Origin: Suilimivivens sp964393865
GTDB taxonomy: Bacteria > Bacillota > Clostridia > Lachnospirales > Lachnospiraceae
DNA length: 19,403 nt
Assembly: GCA_964393865.1 (NCBI GenBank)
Contig: CAYMUW010000046.1
Location: 1-19,403, forward strand
Reading direction: 5' to 3'
The translations under genes and the position numbers were made by a program. The notes under the pieces were generated by a model. That model saw only the letters and a list, made by a program, of their open reading frames with translations. It made no database searches and was not told the origin of the DNA. Below, piece after piece: positions 7,293 to 15,035 of this stretch. Every line of letters starts with the position of its first letter. Position 1 is the stretch's first letter.

Positions 7293-8447
7293 ATGGAGGT
7301 ATATTTAGATAACTCGGCAACTACCAGATGCTTTAATCAGGTAGCGGAACTGATGACGCAAATTATGTGTGAAGACTACGGAAATCCCTCCAGTCTCCAT
7401 AGAAAAGGTGTTCAGGCAGAAAAATACATCCGTTATGCAAAAGAGGTAATTGCCAGAAATTTAAAGGTAAATGAAAAGGAAATATTTTTTACTTCGGGAG
7501 GAACCGAATCGGATAATCTTGCACTTAGAGGCTGTGCCTATGCAAACTGCCGCAGCGGCAGACATCTGATTACAACCCAGATAGAGCATCCTGCGATATT
7601 ACAGACCATGCGTCATTTGGAAGAAGAGGGATTTCGCGTAACCTATCTTCCGGTGGATGCAAAAGGATGTATCCGGTTAGAGGATCTGGAAAGAGCCATT
7701 ACGGGAGAAACCATACTGGTTTCCATTATGCATACCAACAATGAGGTGGGAAGTTTACAGCCTATTGTGGAAGCAGGCACACTGATTAAAGGAATGAGCT
7801 CCAGAATACTGTTTCATGTGGATGCTGTTCAGGGATATGGAAAGTTCAGAATCCACCCGAAAAAGATGAAAATAGATCTGTTATCCGTAAGCGGTCACAA
7901 GATCCACGGGCCCAAAGGAGTGGGTTTTCTTTATGTAGATGAAAAGGTCAAAATAAAGCCGGTTATATTCGGCGGAGGCCAGCAAAGCGGCATACGTTCG
8001 GGAACGGAAAACGTGCCGGGAATTGCAGGCCTGGCAAAGGCAGTGGAACTGATCTATGGAAATTTGGATCAGGACGCCGCTAAAATGTATCAGATGAAAA
8101 AGGCCTTTGTAGAGGGAGTAAGGCAAATTGACGATGTGATTGTCAATGGACATCCGGATGAGACCGGAGCACCTCATGTAGTCAGTGTTTCCTTTAGGGG
8201 AGTTCGAAGTGAGGTGATCCTTCATGCGCTGGAGGATAAGGGAATTTATGTTTCTGCAGGAAGTGCCTGCTCAGCCCACAAGCCGCAGCCTTCCGCTACC
8301 CTGCAGGCAATGGGAATTGATAAGGAGCTTTTAGGCTCCACCATTCGGTTTAGCTTTTCTGTTTTTACCACCATGGATGAAATCAACTATACTTTAAGGA
8401 CGATGTATGATATAATTCCCATGCTTAGACGTTATACACGAAAGTAA
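7293..8447 (+). CDS. Cysteine desulfurase, IscS/NifS-like, dedicated to ThiI
   Basis: PLP enzyme that takes sulfur from cysteine as a persulfide. In the 384-aa form: the N-terminal VYLDNSATT, SGGTESDN (~68-75), His99 (IEHP), HVDAVQGYGK (~175-184), PLP lysine 203 (SGHKIHGPKG), and the persulfide cysteine 326 in the flexible loop SAGSACSAHK. Placement directly before thiI matches the NifZ-ThiI pair of B. subtilis, where this enzyme donates sulfur for tRNA s4U8, so it probably serves ThiI rather than Fe-S assembly. No IscU-like scaffold gene is nearby. I chose ATG 7293 (MEVYLDN) over an upstream TTG at 7269 because it matches family starts; GGAAAGG (7275-7281) is a possible ribosome-binding site. 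Confidence 0.9.
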   Translation: MEVYLDNSATTRCFNQVAELMTQIMCEDYGNPSSLHRKGVQAEKYIRYAKEVIARNLKVNEKEIFFTSGGTESDNLALRGCAYANCRSGRHLITTQIEHPAILQTMRHLEEEGFRVTYLPVDAKGCIRLEDLERAITGETILVSIMHTNNEVGSLQPIVEAGTLIKGMSSRILFHVDAVQGYGKFRIHPKKMKIDLLSVSGHKIHGPKGVGFLYVDEKVKIKPVIFGGGQQSGIRSGTENVPGIAGLAKAVELIYGNLDQDAAKMYQMKKAFVEGVRQIDDVIVNGHPDETGAPHVVSVSFRGVRSEVILHALEDKGIYVSAGSACSAHKPQPSATLQAMGIDKELLGSTIRFSFSVFTTMDEINYTLRTMYDIIPMLRRYTRK

Positions 8448-8449
8448 TG

Positions 8450-8477
8450 TGCAGCGCTGCGTATTTGCAGCGCTGCA
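8450..8477. repeat. Hairpin from two copies of the self-complementary decamer GCAGCGCTGC
   Basis: GCAGCGCTGC occurs at 8451-8460 and 8467-8476, separated by GTATTT. Each copy is a perfect palindrome and the two together form an 11-bp stem (T8450-A8477 included) with a 6-base loop. It starts 2 bases after the desulfurase stop and ends 6 bases before the thiI Shine-Dalgarno (GAGGAG 8483-8488). There is no T run, so it is unlikely to be a terminator. It may stabilise or process the mRNA between the two genes. Confidence 0.6.
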
Positions 8478-8493
8478 ATAAAGAGGAGCCGTT

Positions 8494-9678
8494 ATGTTTA
8501 CAGCATTTTTGATTAAGTATGCCGAGATTGGCGTAAAAGGAAAAAATAAATATTTGTTTGAGGAAGCTTTGACGCAGCAGGTTAAATATGCGTTGAAGCG
8601 ATGCGAAGGAGAGTTTAAGGTCACAAGAACAGAGGGAAGAATTTATGTGCATGCCTTATCTGATTTTGATTATGATGAGACGGTGGACAACCTGAGAACT
8701 GTTTTTGGCATATCGGGGATATGTCCGGTTATTCACGTGGAGGATGAAGGCTTTGAGAAGCTGGCGGAAACAGTAACTTCCTATATTGATCAGGTTTATC
8801 CCGACAAGAACATGACCTTTAAGGTACAGGCAAGAAGAGCCAGAAAAAACTACCCCTTAAATTCCATGGAGCTTAATATGGAGCTGGGAGGAGCAATCCT
8901 TGAGGCCTTTCCCGAAATGAAGGTGGACGTGCATCATCCGGAGGTAATGCTTCATGTGGAAATTCGCGAGAAAATTTATATTTATTCCATGGAAATTCCC
9001 GGACCCGGCGGTATGCCCGTAGGAAGCAACGGTAAGGCAATGCTTCTTTTGTCAGGGGGCATTGATTCCCCGGTAGCAGGATATATGATTGCCAAGCGGG
9101 GTGTGAAGATTGATGCGGTATATTTTCATGCGCCCCCCTACACCAGTGACCGTGCGAAGCAAAAGGTAATTGATCTGGCTAAGCTGGTATCGCGCTATGC
9201 GGGACCGGTCTATCTTCATATTATAAACTTTACGGATATTCAGCTTTATATTTATGAGAAGTGTCCCCATGAGGAGCTGACCATAATCATGCGGCGCTAT
9301 ATGATGAAGATTGCGGAGCTGATTGCCAAAGAAAACGGTTGCCTTGGGCTGATTACCGGCGAAAGCATCGGACAGGTAGCCTCCCAGACAGTGCAGTCCC
9401 TTGCGGTTACCAATGAAGTGTGCACGCTGCCGGTATTCCGTCCCTTAATAGGCTTTGACAAGATGGAAATTGTAGATGTGTCGGAGAAAATAGGCACCTA
9501 TGAAACCTCCATTCTGCCCTATGAGGACTGTTGTACAATTTTTGTGTCAAAGCATCCGGTGACAAAACCCAATTTGAATGTGATCAAACGGCATGAGCAA
9601 AATCTGGAGGAAAAGATTGACGAGCTGGTTGAGAAGGCTCTTGAAACGGATGAGGTAGTAATTGCCAAATGGGAATAA
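8494..9678 (+). CDS. thiI: tRNA uracil-4-sulfurtransferase
   Basis: Makes 4-thiouridine at tRNA position 8, using persulfide sulfur from the adjacent desulfurase. Order of parts in 394 aa: N-terminal ferredoxin-like domain (~1-60), THUMP domain (~60-165), and an adenylating PP-loop domain with SGGIDSPVAG (~187-196). Later come TGESIGQVASQT (~289-300) and DCCTIFVSKHP (~347-357). The rhodanese domain of E. coli ThiI is absent, as usual in Gram-positives. It is the last gene of the operon and is followed at once by a hairpin terminator. Confidence 0.95.
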   Translation: MFTAFLIKYAEIGVKGKNKYLFEEALTQQVKYALKRCEGEFKVTRTEGRIYVHALSDFDYDETVDNLRTVFGISGICPVIHVEDEGFEKLAETVTSYIDQVYPDKNMTFKVQARRARKNYPLNSMELNMELGGAILEAFPEMKVDVHHPEVMLHVEIREKIYIYSMEIPGPGGMPVGSNGKAMLLLSGGIDSPVAGYMIAKRGVKIDAVYFHAPPYTSDRAKQKVIDLAKLVSRYAGPVYLHIINFTDIQLYIYEKCPHEELTIIMRRYMMKIAELIAKENGCLGLITGESIGQVASQTVQSLAVTNEVCTLPVFRPLIGFDKMEIVDVSEKIGTYETSILPYEDCCTIFVSKHPVTKPNLNVIKRHEQNLEEKIDELVEKALETDEVVIAKWE

Positions 9679-9680
9679 AA

Positions 9681-9704
9681 AGAAACCGCCTTTTGGCGGT
9701 TTCT
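9681..9704. terminator. Bidirectional intrinsic terminator between thiI and the HPr-like gene
   Basis: AGAAACCGCC (9681-9690), TTTT loop, GGCGGTTTCT (9695-9704): a perfect 10-bp stem. On the plus strand it starts 2 bases after the thiI stop, with only a short T-rich arm. On the minus strand the stem runs straight into a T tract (complement of A-rich 9675-9681), a stronger terminator for the HPr-like gene that ends at 9726. Confidence 0.85.
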
Positions 9705-9725
9705 AGGCTGTAGTCCAATGGACTG

Positions 9726-9956
9726 TTAGATCATGTAAGGCTTCAATGCATCCAAAACATCATCAACATTATCCTCTGCATGGATATTAAGATCAATGGG
9801 CTTGGATAAATCCAAACTAAAGATACCCATAATGGATTTAGCATCGATGACATATCTTCCAGATACTAAGTCAAAGTCGTAATCGAATTTAGTAATATCG
9901 TTTACAAAAGACTTTACCTTATCAATTGAATTTAATGAAATCTGAACTGTTTTCAT
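9726..9956 (-). CDS. HPr-like protein lacking the active-site histidine
   Basis: 76 aa with the HPr fold signature: the central K-S-I-M-G-I-F-S-L (Ser41, matching HPr regulatory Ser46) and C-terminal helix V-D-D-V-L-D-A-L. Ungapped alignment to B. subtilis HPr from Ser46 back places Ser10 where catalytic His15 should be, and Asp12/Lys13 where Arg17/Pro18 are. It should therefore not carry PTS phosphate. It could act as a Crh-like regulator or have another binding role; retention of the Ser46 segment leaves kinase/phosphatase regulation possible. I chose the ATG at 9956 because AAGGAGG (complement of 9965-9971) lies 8 bases upstream; longer frames are not supported. It is a single-gene unit with promoter and terminator. 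Confidence 0.8.
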   Translation of the reverse strand: MKTVQISLNSIDKVKSFVNDITKFDYDFDLVSGRYVIDAKSIMGIFSLDLSKPIDLNIHAEDNVDDVLDALKPYMI

Positions 9957-9996
9957 TGTAATTACCTCCTTAAATTGTTCATACCTTCTGCTTAAT

Positions 9997-10025
9997 ATAG
10001 TAAATGGTAAAATATGAAAAGTCAA
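9997..10025 (-). promoter_or_regulatory. Promoter of the HPr-like gene
   Basis: On the minus strand TTGACT (complement of 10020-10025), a 17-base spacer and TACTAT (complement of 9997-10002). It is about 40 bases before the start codon at 9956. On the plus strand the same segment contains TGGTAAAAT (10005-10013), a possible extended -10 for mtaB without a good -35, so the divergent promoters may compete. Confidence 0.5.
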
Positions 10026-10058
10026 TGATAAAACAACACAAAAAAAGTGGTGAATAAT

Positions 10059-11456
10059 ATGAAAAGTGTAGCATTTCACAACCTCGGATGCAAGGTGAAC
10101 GGATATGAAATGGATTTTATGCAACAAATTTTACAAGAAAAAGGATATAAAATTGTACCTTTTGATGCAAAAGCCGATATTTACATCATAAATACCTGTA
10201 CTGTAACAAATATTGCAGACAGAAAAAGCAGACAAATGCTTCACCGGGCCAAGAAAATGAATCCGGATTCGGTGGTGGTAGCGGTAGGCTGCTATGTGCA
10301 GGCGGGAAACGAAGAGGTGCTTAAGGATTTGAGCATCGATTTGGCTGTGGGAAATAACAGGAAAAAGGATCTGCCCAATATTTTAGAGGAATATTTAAAC
10401 AGCAAGAATGGAGAGGAACCGTCAGGTGACGCTTTGCGTCCGGAAGAGATACAGAAGCAGACGGCGGCGAAGAAAACCCTCTATGGAAAGACCATTATAG
10501 ATATTGGACATACAGATGAATATGAAGACATGCAGTTAAAACATACTGCCGAGCATACGAGAGCCTTTATTAAGGTACAGGACGGCTGTAATCAGTTCTG
10601 CTCCTACTGCATCATTCCCTATGCCAGAGGGAGAATCAGAAGCCGCTCTATGGAAGAAATACTGGAGGAAGTGAAAAATCTTGCGAATAACGGGTATCGG
10701 GAGGTGGTGCTTACGGGAATTCATTTAAGCTCCTACGGAATGACAGGGGGGAATGATTTCTCGCAGAGCATGCTGCTTAAACTGATACAGGAGGTGCAGA
10801 AGGTACAGGGAATAGACCGCATTCGTCTTGGGTCGCTGGAGCCAAGGATTATCACGCCGGATTTTGTGAAGGGGCTTGCAGATTGCGACAAGATATGTAC
10901 GCATTTCCATTTATCCTTACAAAGCGGATGTGATACGGTGTTAAAAAGAATGAATAGAAAGTATTCGGTTGAGGAATACTATGAAAAGGTATGTATGCTC
11001 AGAGAATACTTTGATCATCCTGCAGTAACTACCGACGTGATTGTGGGCTTTCCGGGAGAAAGCGAGGAAGAATTTCAGGAAACAGAGGCTTTCCTGAAAA
11101 AGACAGGTTTTTATGAGATGCATATTTTTAAATATTCCAGGCGGAAGGGTACCCCTGCGGCTTCCATGAGCAATCAGGTTGATGAAGCGGTTAAAAACAT
11201 AAGAAGCGGCAGGTTAATGGAACTGGAGGCGGAACTGTCGGGAAGATTTAGAGAGGGATATCTACATAAAAAGACAGAAGTTTTGTTTGAGGAAGAAAAG
11301 GTCATAGAGGGAAAGCATTATCAGATTGGCCATACCCGAGAGTATATCCGGGCGGCGTATGAGACCCGGGAAAATCTTTCAGGACGGATTTTTTCCGGTA
11401 CATTGGAAAAGCTCCTTCAGCCTGATATTTTATTGTTTCAACCCCAAATACATTGA
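10059..11456 (+). CDS. mtaB: tRNA N6-threonylcarbamoyladenosine (t6A37) methylthiotransferase
   Basis: Radical-SAM enzyme converting t6A37 to ms2t6A37 in ANN-decoding tRNAs. The N-terminal methylthiotransferase domain carries cluster cysteines 11 (NLGCKVN), 47 (NTCTVTN) and 78 (GCYVQ). The radical-SAM cluster is C177-x3-C181-x2-C184 (CNQFCSYCIIPYARGR). The C-terminal segment is the TRAM-like RNA-binding region. The MtaB-type start (AFHNLGCKVN) separates it from MiaB and RimO. ATG 10059 is preferred over GTG 10047 because family proteins start just before this motif and GGTGA is 6 bases upstream. Residues ~112-140 form a charged linker. Confidence 0.92.
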   Translation: MKSVAFHNLGCKVNGYEMDFMQQILQEKGYKIVPFDAKADIYIINTCTVTNIADRKSRQMLHRAKKMNPDSVVVAVGCYVQAGNEEVLKDLSIDLAVGNNRKKDLPNILEEYLNSKNGEEPSGDALRPEEIQKQTAAKKTLYGKTIIDIGHTDEYEDMQLKHTAEHTRAFIKVQDGCNQFCSYCIIPYARGRIRSRSMEEILEEVKNLANNGYREVVLTGIHLSSYGMTGGNDFSQSMLLKLIQEVQKVQGIDRIRLGSLEPRIITPDFVKGLADCDKICTHFHLSLQSGCDTVLKRMNRKYSVEEYYEKVCMLREYFDHPAVTTDVIVGFPGESEEEFQETEAFLKKTGFYEMHIFKYSRRKGTPAASMSNQVDEAVKNIRSGRLMELEAELSGRFREGYLHKKTEVLFEEEKVIEGKHYQIGHTREYIRAAYETRENLSGRIFSGTLEKLLQPDILLFQPQIH

Positions 11457-11481
11457 ATTTTGTATGAAAATGGAGTAAGAT
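11453..11481 (+). promoter_or_regulatory. Candidate promoter of the ireB operon
   Basis: TTGAAT (11453-11458), 17 bases, TAAGAT (11476-11481), followed 36 bases later by the ireB ATG. The -35 covers the mtaB stop codon (11454-11456). Both boxes match only four of six consensus positions. No terminator is seen after mtaB, so readthrough from mtaB is also likely. Confidence 0.4.
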
Positions 11482-11517
11482 AAAAGCTAGTGAATGTTGC
11501 AGGTCGAGGTGAAATTT

Positions 11518-11778
11518 ATGCAGGATTTGGGAAATACACGCTTTTTTAAGGTAGAAACAGATAAGTCTACTGTGAAGGAAATTTTGGCAGAGGTGTATTC
11601 TGCGCTGACAGAGAAGGGCTATAATCCTGTCAATCAAATCGTAGGCTATATTATGTCCGGAGATCCTACCTATATAACCAGCTACCGGAATGCCAGAAGT
11701 CTGATTATGAAGGTGGAGAGGGATGAGCTGGTAGAGGAACTGCTGACGGAATATATTAAGAGCAGTCATTGGAAATAG
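11518..11778 (+). CDS. ireB: IreB-family regulatory phosphoprotein (UPF0297)
   Basis: Small 86-aa protein of the IreB/YrzL family, recognisable from TRFFKVETDK near the start, EVYSALTEKGYNPVNQIVGY (~26-45) and SGDPTYITSY (~47-56). In Enterococcus, IreB is a substrate of the PASTA-domain Ser/Thr kinase IreK and lowers cephalosporin resistance. Threonines 7 and 14 near the N-terminus here could be phosphorylated, but that is inference. I chose ATG 11518 because GAGGTGA (11506-11512) lies 5 bases upstream; an earlier ATG at 11494 has none. It precedes ruvX as in many Firmicutes. Confidence 0.92.
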   Translation: MQDLGNTRFFKVETDKSTVKEILAEVYSALTEKGYNPVNQIVGYIMSGDPTYITSYRNARSLIMKVERDELVEELLTEYIKSSHWK

Positions 11779-11804
11779 GCAAGAAACCGAAGGGTGATCA
11801 TACT

Positions 11805-12239
11805 ATGCGTATTATGGGATTGGATTATGGATCAAAAACGGTTGGAGTGGCAATCAGTGATCCTTTACTTATTACTGCCCAGGGAATCGAGATTATCAGA
11901 AGAAAAGAAGAAAATAAGCTTCGTCAGACTCTGGCAAGAATCGAGGCGTTGATTCAGGAGTATCAGGTGGAGCAGATTGTTTTGGGACTCCCCAAGAACA
12001 TGAATGACACTGCCGGCCCCAGAGCTATGGTGACACTGGAATTTAAAGAAAAGCTGGAGAGACGAACCGGACTGCCTGTACATACTTGGGATGAAAGGCT
12101 TACTACCGTTGCTGCCGATAGGGCAATGGAAGAGGCAGGTATACGACGGGAAAACCGCAAGGAATATGTGGACAAGATTGCGGCAGTTTTTATTTTACAG
12201 GGATATTTGGATTTTATAGGAAGAAAGCAGGAAGTTTAA
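11805..12239 (+). CDS. ruvX: Holliday junction resolvase-like protein / pre-16S rRNA nuclease (YqgF)
   Basis: 144-aa RNase H-fold protein of the YqgF/RuvX family. Acidic site residues are visible: Asp7 in MGLDYGSKTVGVAIS, the second strand LGLPKNMNDTAGPRA (~61-75), DERLTTVAADR (~98-108) and the last aspartate in VDKIAAVFILQGYL. In E. coli YqgF matures the 16S rRNA 5' end; other homologues act on Holliday junctions. ATG 11805 has AGGGTGA 7 bases upstream; an ATG at 11769, overlapping ireB, is less likely. It lies between ireB and the DUF1292 gene, one base before the latter. Confidence 0.92.
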   Translation: MRIMGLDYGSKTVGVAISDPLLITAQGIEIIRRKEENKLRQTLARIEALIQEYQVEQIVLGLPKNMNDTAGPRAMVTLEFKEKLERRTGLPVHTWDERLTTVAADRAMEEAGIRRENRKEYVDKIAAVFILQGYLDFIGRKQEV

Positions 12240-12240
12240 A

Positions 12241-12498
12241 TTGGAAAAAATCAAATTTATGATGGATACACAAGAGAGCGTGGAATTTTATGTTCTGGAA
12301 CAGACAAAGCTCGGAGGAAACCAGTATATTCTGGTAACAGATACCGAGGAGGGAGACGGGAATGCGCTGATCCTGAAGGAGGTTATTTCGGGAGACAGTA
12401 AGGCTGAAAGCGTCTACGAGGTGGTAAGTGATGATACGGAGTTGTCCGCAGTGGCAAACGTATTTGAAAATCTGCTGGAGGACGTTGAGCTTACGTAA
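12241..12498 (+). CDS. DUF1292 protein (YrzB-like), TTG start
   Basis: 85-aa acidic protein of the DUF1292 family, with E-F-Y-V-L-E-Q-T-x4-N-Q-Y-I-L-V-T-D near the N-terminus and an acidic C-terminus. Function is unknown; it is a regular companion of ireB and ruvX (yrzL-yrrK-yrzB order in Bacillus). The TTG at 12241 starts one base after the ruvX stop and has AGGAAG (12229-12234) 6 bases upstream. The first in-frame ATG (12259) lacks a ribosome-binding site, so TTG is favoured. Confidence 0.85.
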   Translation: MEKIKFMMDTQESVEFYVLEQTKLGGNQYILVTDTEEGDGNALILKEVISGDSKAESVYEVVSDDTELSAVANVFENLLEDVELT

Positions 12499-12524
12499 GG
12501 GAATTTCAGTAAATTGGGGAAGTT

Positions 12525-12980
12525 ATGGCATTTGACAGGGAAGGATTTAAAGTTTTATTAAAAAACAGGGGTTTAAAGGTTACGGATCAGAGATTACTGG
12601 TTCTGGAAGCACTGGCAGCATGTCCCGGCAGACATCTGACCGCAGAGGAAATTTATGAGATTGTAAAAACGGATTGCCCGAGGATTGGCCTGGCAACTGT
12701 TTATAGAACGATACAGTTACTGTTTGAGCTTCGTCTTATTGATCGAATCAATTTGGATGATGGATTTGTCCGCTATGAGATCGGAGATGCAGGTGAGAAT
12801 GAGACAAAGCACCATCATCATCATTTAATATGCCGAAATTGTGGAATGGTTATGTCCTTTGAGGATGATCTTTTGGAGAGTCTTGAGGGGAGAATACTGC
12901 AAACCACAGGCTTTGTAGTTGAGGATCATGAGGTGAAACTCTACGGATACTGTAAAGAATGTGGAGGTAAAATTGATTGA
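12525..12980 (+). CDS. Fur-family metal-dependent transcriptional repressor
   Basis: 151 aa. The N-terminal winged helix (~1-85) includes GLKVTDQRLLVLEAL and the recognition helix around IGLATVYRTIQLL. The C-terminal dimerisation part has a histidine run at 96-100 (H-H-H-H-H) and two CxxC pairs (Cys103/106 and Cys143/146) forming the structural zinc site. The sequence does not settle Fur, PerR or Zur; only the family is certain. GGGGAAG precedes the ATG. The last codons contain the ribosome-binding site of rnjA, and the genes overlap by 4 bases. Confidence 0.92.
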   Translation: MAFDREGFKVLLKNRGLKVTDQRLLVLEALAACPGRHLTAEEIYEIVKTDCPRIGLATVYRTIQLLFELRLIDRINLDDGFVRYEIGDAGENETKHHHHHLICRNCGMVMSFEDDLLESLEGRILQTTGFVVEDHEVKLYGYCKECGGKID

Positions 12981-14650
12981 AGAAAAATGAACAGAAAAGC
13001 AGCTTGGGACTCAAGGTGATTCCCCTTGGAGGTCTTGAGCAGATTGGCATGAACATTACTGCCTTTGAATATGAGGACAGTATTATTGTGGTGGATTGCG
13101 GCCTTTCGTTCCCGGAGGATGATATGCTGGGAATCGATTTGGTTATTCCCGATGTCACTTATTTGAAGAATAACATTGAAAAAGTTAAGGGTTTTGTCAT
13201 CACTCATGGACATGAGGATCATATAGGAGCTCTTCCCTATGTGCTCAGGGAAATTAATGTCCCCATTTACGCTACCAAGCTGACAATGGGAATCATTGAG
13301 AATAAATTAAAAGAGCATAATCTGACAGGCAACACCAAGCGTAAGGTGGTAAAATTTGGACAGTCCATTAATCTGGGACAGTTTAGAATTGAATTTATCA
13401 AAACCAATCACAGTATTGTAGATGCGGCAGCGCTTGCCATTTATTCGCCAGCAGGCATTGTGATTCATACCGGAGATTTCAAGGTTGACTATACGCCGGT
13501 ATTTGGGGATGCCATTGATTTGCAGCGGTTTGCGGAGCTTGGAAAGAAAGGGGTTCTTGCACTGATGTGCGATTCCACCAATGCGGAGCGGCCAGGGTTT
13601 ACACCTTCGGAGCGCACAGTGGGGAAAACCTTTGACATCCTGTTTGAAGAACATAAAAATACCCGTATTATTATTGCTACATTTGCATCCAATGTGGACA
13701 GAGTGCAGCAGATTATTAATTCCGCTTACAAGTTCGGTCGAAAGGTAGTGGTAGAGGGACGCAGCATGGTGAGCATTATTGAGACAGCTACCAATCTGGG
13801 ATACTTAAGCATACCTGAAAATACATTGATTGATATTGAGCAGCTGAAAAATTATCCTGATGAGAAGACGGTTATTATTACTACCGGAAGCCAGGGAGAG
13901 AGTATGGCGGCTTTAAGCCGCATGGCGGGCGATAATCACCGGAAAATATCTATCGGACCTACCGATACGGTAATCTTTTCCTCCCATCCCATTCCGGGCA
14001 ATGAAAAGGCAGTGACAAATGTAATTAATGAACTGCTTTTAAAGGGTGCGGATGTAATTTTTCAGGATGTGCATGTTTCCGGACATGCCTGTCAGGAAGA
14101 GATTAAACTGATTTATACATTGGTACATCCCAGGTATGCAATTCCCGTTCATGGGGAATTTAAGCATTTAAAGGCACAGGCTAAGATTGCCAGAGAGCTG
14201 GGAATGCCAAAGGAAAATATTTTTATACTCCGCTCCGGGGAGGTGCTGGAGCTTACGGAAGAAAAGGCGCAGATTACAGGAAATGTTCCGGTGGGAGACA
14301 TTCTGGTTGACGGACTGGGTGTAGGCGATGTGGGAAATATCGTATTAAGAGACCGACAGCATCTGGCAGAGGACGGTATTTTAATCGTTGTACTGGGGCT
14401 GGACGGAGCTACTGATGAGCTGGTAAGTGGTCCTGATATTGTTTCCAGAGGATTTGTTTATGTAAGAGAGTCCGACGAACTGATGGATGAAGCGAGAATT
14501 GTTGTAAATGAAGCGGTAGAAGGGTGTCTTAGCAGAGGAATTGCCGATTGGGGCAAGCTGAAAAGTTCTATCAAGGATTCCCTCGGAGAGTACGTTTGGA
14601 GAAAAACAAAGCGCCGTCCTATGATTTTACCTATTATAATGGAAATATAA
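12977..14650 (+). CDS. rnjA: Ribonuclease J
   Basis: 557-aa metallo-beta-lactamase/beta-CASP ribonuclease with endo- and 5'-3' exonuclease activity in mRNA decay and rRNA maturation. The metal motif THGHEDHIG is at 76-84, with HTGDFKVD, MCDSTNAERPG, SVGKT-like TVGKTFD, ATFASNVDRVQQI, TTGSQGE, SSHPIPGNE and HVSGHA in order. The start is TTG 12977, inside the fur stop region; GGAGGTAA (12963-12970) sits about 9 bases upstream, and the first protein residues (MKKNEQ) fit. The 4-base overlap with fur suggests translational coupling. The C-terminus ends within the RNase J domain. Confidence 0.95.
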   Translation: MKKNEQKSSLGLKVIPLGGLEQIGMNITAFEYEDSIIVVDCGLSFPEDDMLGIDLVIPDVTYLKNNIEKVKGFVITHGHEDHIGALPYVLREINVPIYATKLTMGIIENKLKEHNLTGNTKRKVVKFGQSINLGQFRIEFIKTNHSIVDAAALAIYSPAGIVIHTGDFKVDYTPVFGDAIDLQRFAELGKKGVLALMCDSTNAERPGFTPSERTVGKTFDILFEEHKNTRIIIATFASNVDRVQQIINSAYKFGRKVVVEGRSMVSIIETATNLGYLSIPENTLIDIEQLKNYPDEKTVIITTGSQGESMAALSRMAGDNHRKISIGPTDTVIFSSHPIPGNEKAVTNVINELLLKGADVIFQDVHVSGHACQEEIKLIYTLVHPRYAIPVHGEFKHLKAQAKIARELGMPKENIFILRSGEVLELTEEKAQITGNVPVGDILVDGLGVGDVGNIVLRDRQHLAEDGILIVVLGLDGATDELVSGPDIVSRGFVYVRESDELMDEARIVVNEAVEGCLSRGIADWGKLKSSIKDSLGEYVWRKTKRRPMILPIIMEI

Positions 14651-14663
14651 GGAGATAGCGGTC

Positions 14664-14996
14664 ATGCTGGATAATCAGATGGAAGCAGCAACGATTAAGT
14701 TTGTCAAATCAATTAAGGAGACGGAGGTTTATAAGAAATACAGTTTTCAGCTGGAAAAGATCAAAAAAAGTCCGGAACTGTTTGAGCAGGTCAATGAATT
14801 CCGCAGACGGAATTATGAGATACAAAATACGACTCAGGTGGACGAGCTTTTTGATAAAATGGAGCTTTTCGAAAAGGAATATGAAAAATTCAGGGAAAAT
14901 CCCATTGTTGACGATTTCTTGAGAGCTGAACTTGCTTTATGCAGGATGATGCAGGAAATCAATGGATTTGTTACGTCTGAGCTGGACTTTGAATAA
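14664..14996 (+). CDS. YlbF/YmcA (Com_YlbF) family protein
   Basis: 110-aa all-helical protein with the Com_YlbF pattern: T-I-K-F-V-K-S-I-K-E-T-E-V-Y-K-K-Y near the N-terminus, then L-F-E-Q-V-N-E-F-R-R-R and a helix ending in R-A-E-L-A-L-C-R-M-M-Q-E-I. In B. subtilis YlbF, YmcA and YaaT form the Y-complex, which directs RNase Y in mRNA processing. Here it follows RNase J with AAGGAGAT (14649-14656) 7 bases before the ATG, spanning the rnjA stop. A role with an RNase is inferred from context; which paralogue it matches is not clear. Confidence 0.85.
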   Translation: MLDNQMEAATIKFVKSIKETEVYKKYSFQLEKIKKSPELFEQVNEFRRRNYEIQNTTQVDELFDKMELFEKEYEKFRENPIVDDFLRAELALCRMMQEINGFVTSELDFE

Positions 14997-15035
14997 GCCT
15001 ATGAAGGCGACAGCTTGAAAGGACACGGTGATTTT

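Noticed and set aside
9710..9725. Small palindrome AGTCC-AAT-GGACT as an extra terminator or operator
   Set aside because: Only a 5-bp stem, and the strong terminator next to it already explains transcript ends.
11302..11769. 155-aa minus-strand frame across mtaB, ireB and their gap
   Set aside because: It is antisense to two conserved genes and shows no recognisable domain.
12793..12825. Histidine run in the Fur-family protein as an artificial tag
   Set aside because: The run lies inside the conserved metal-binding region before CRNCG, as is usual for the family, not at a terminus.
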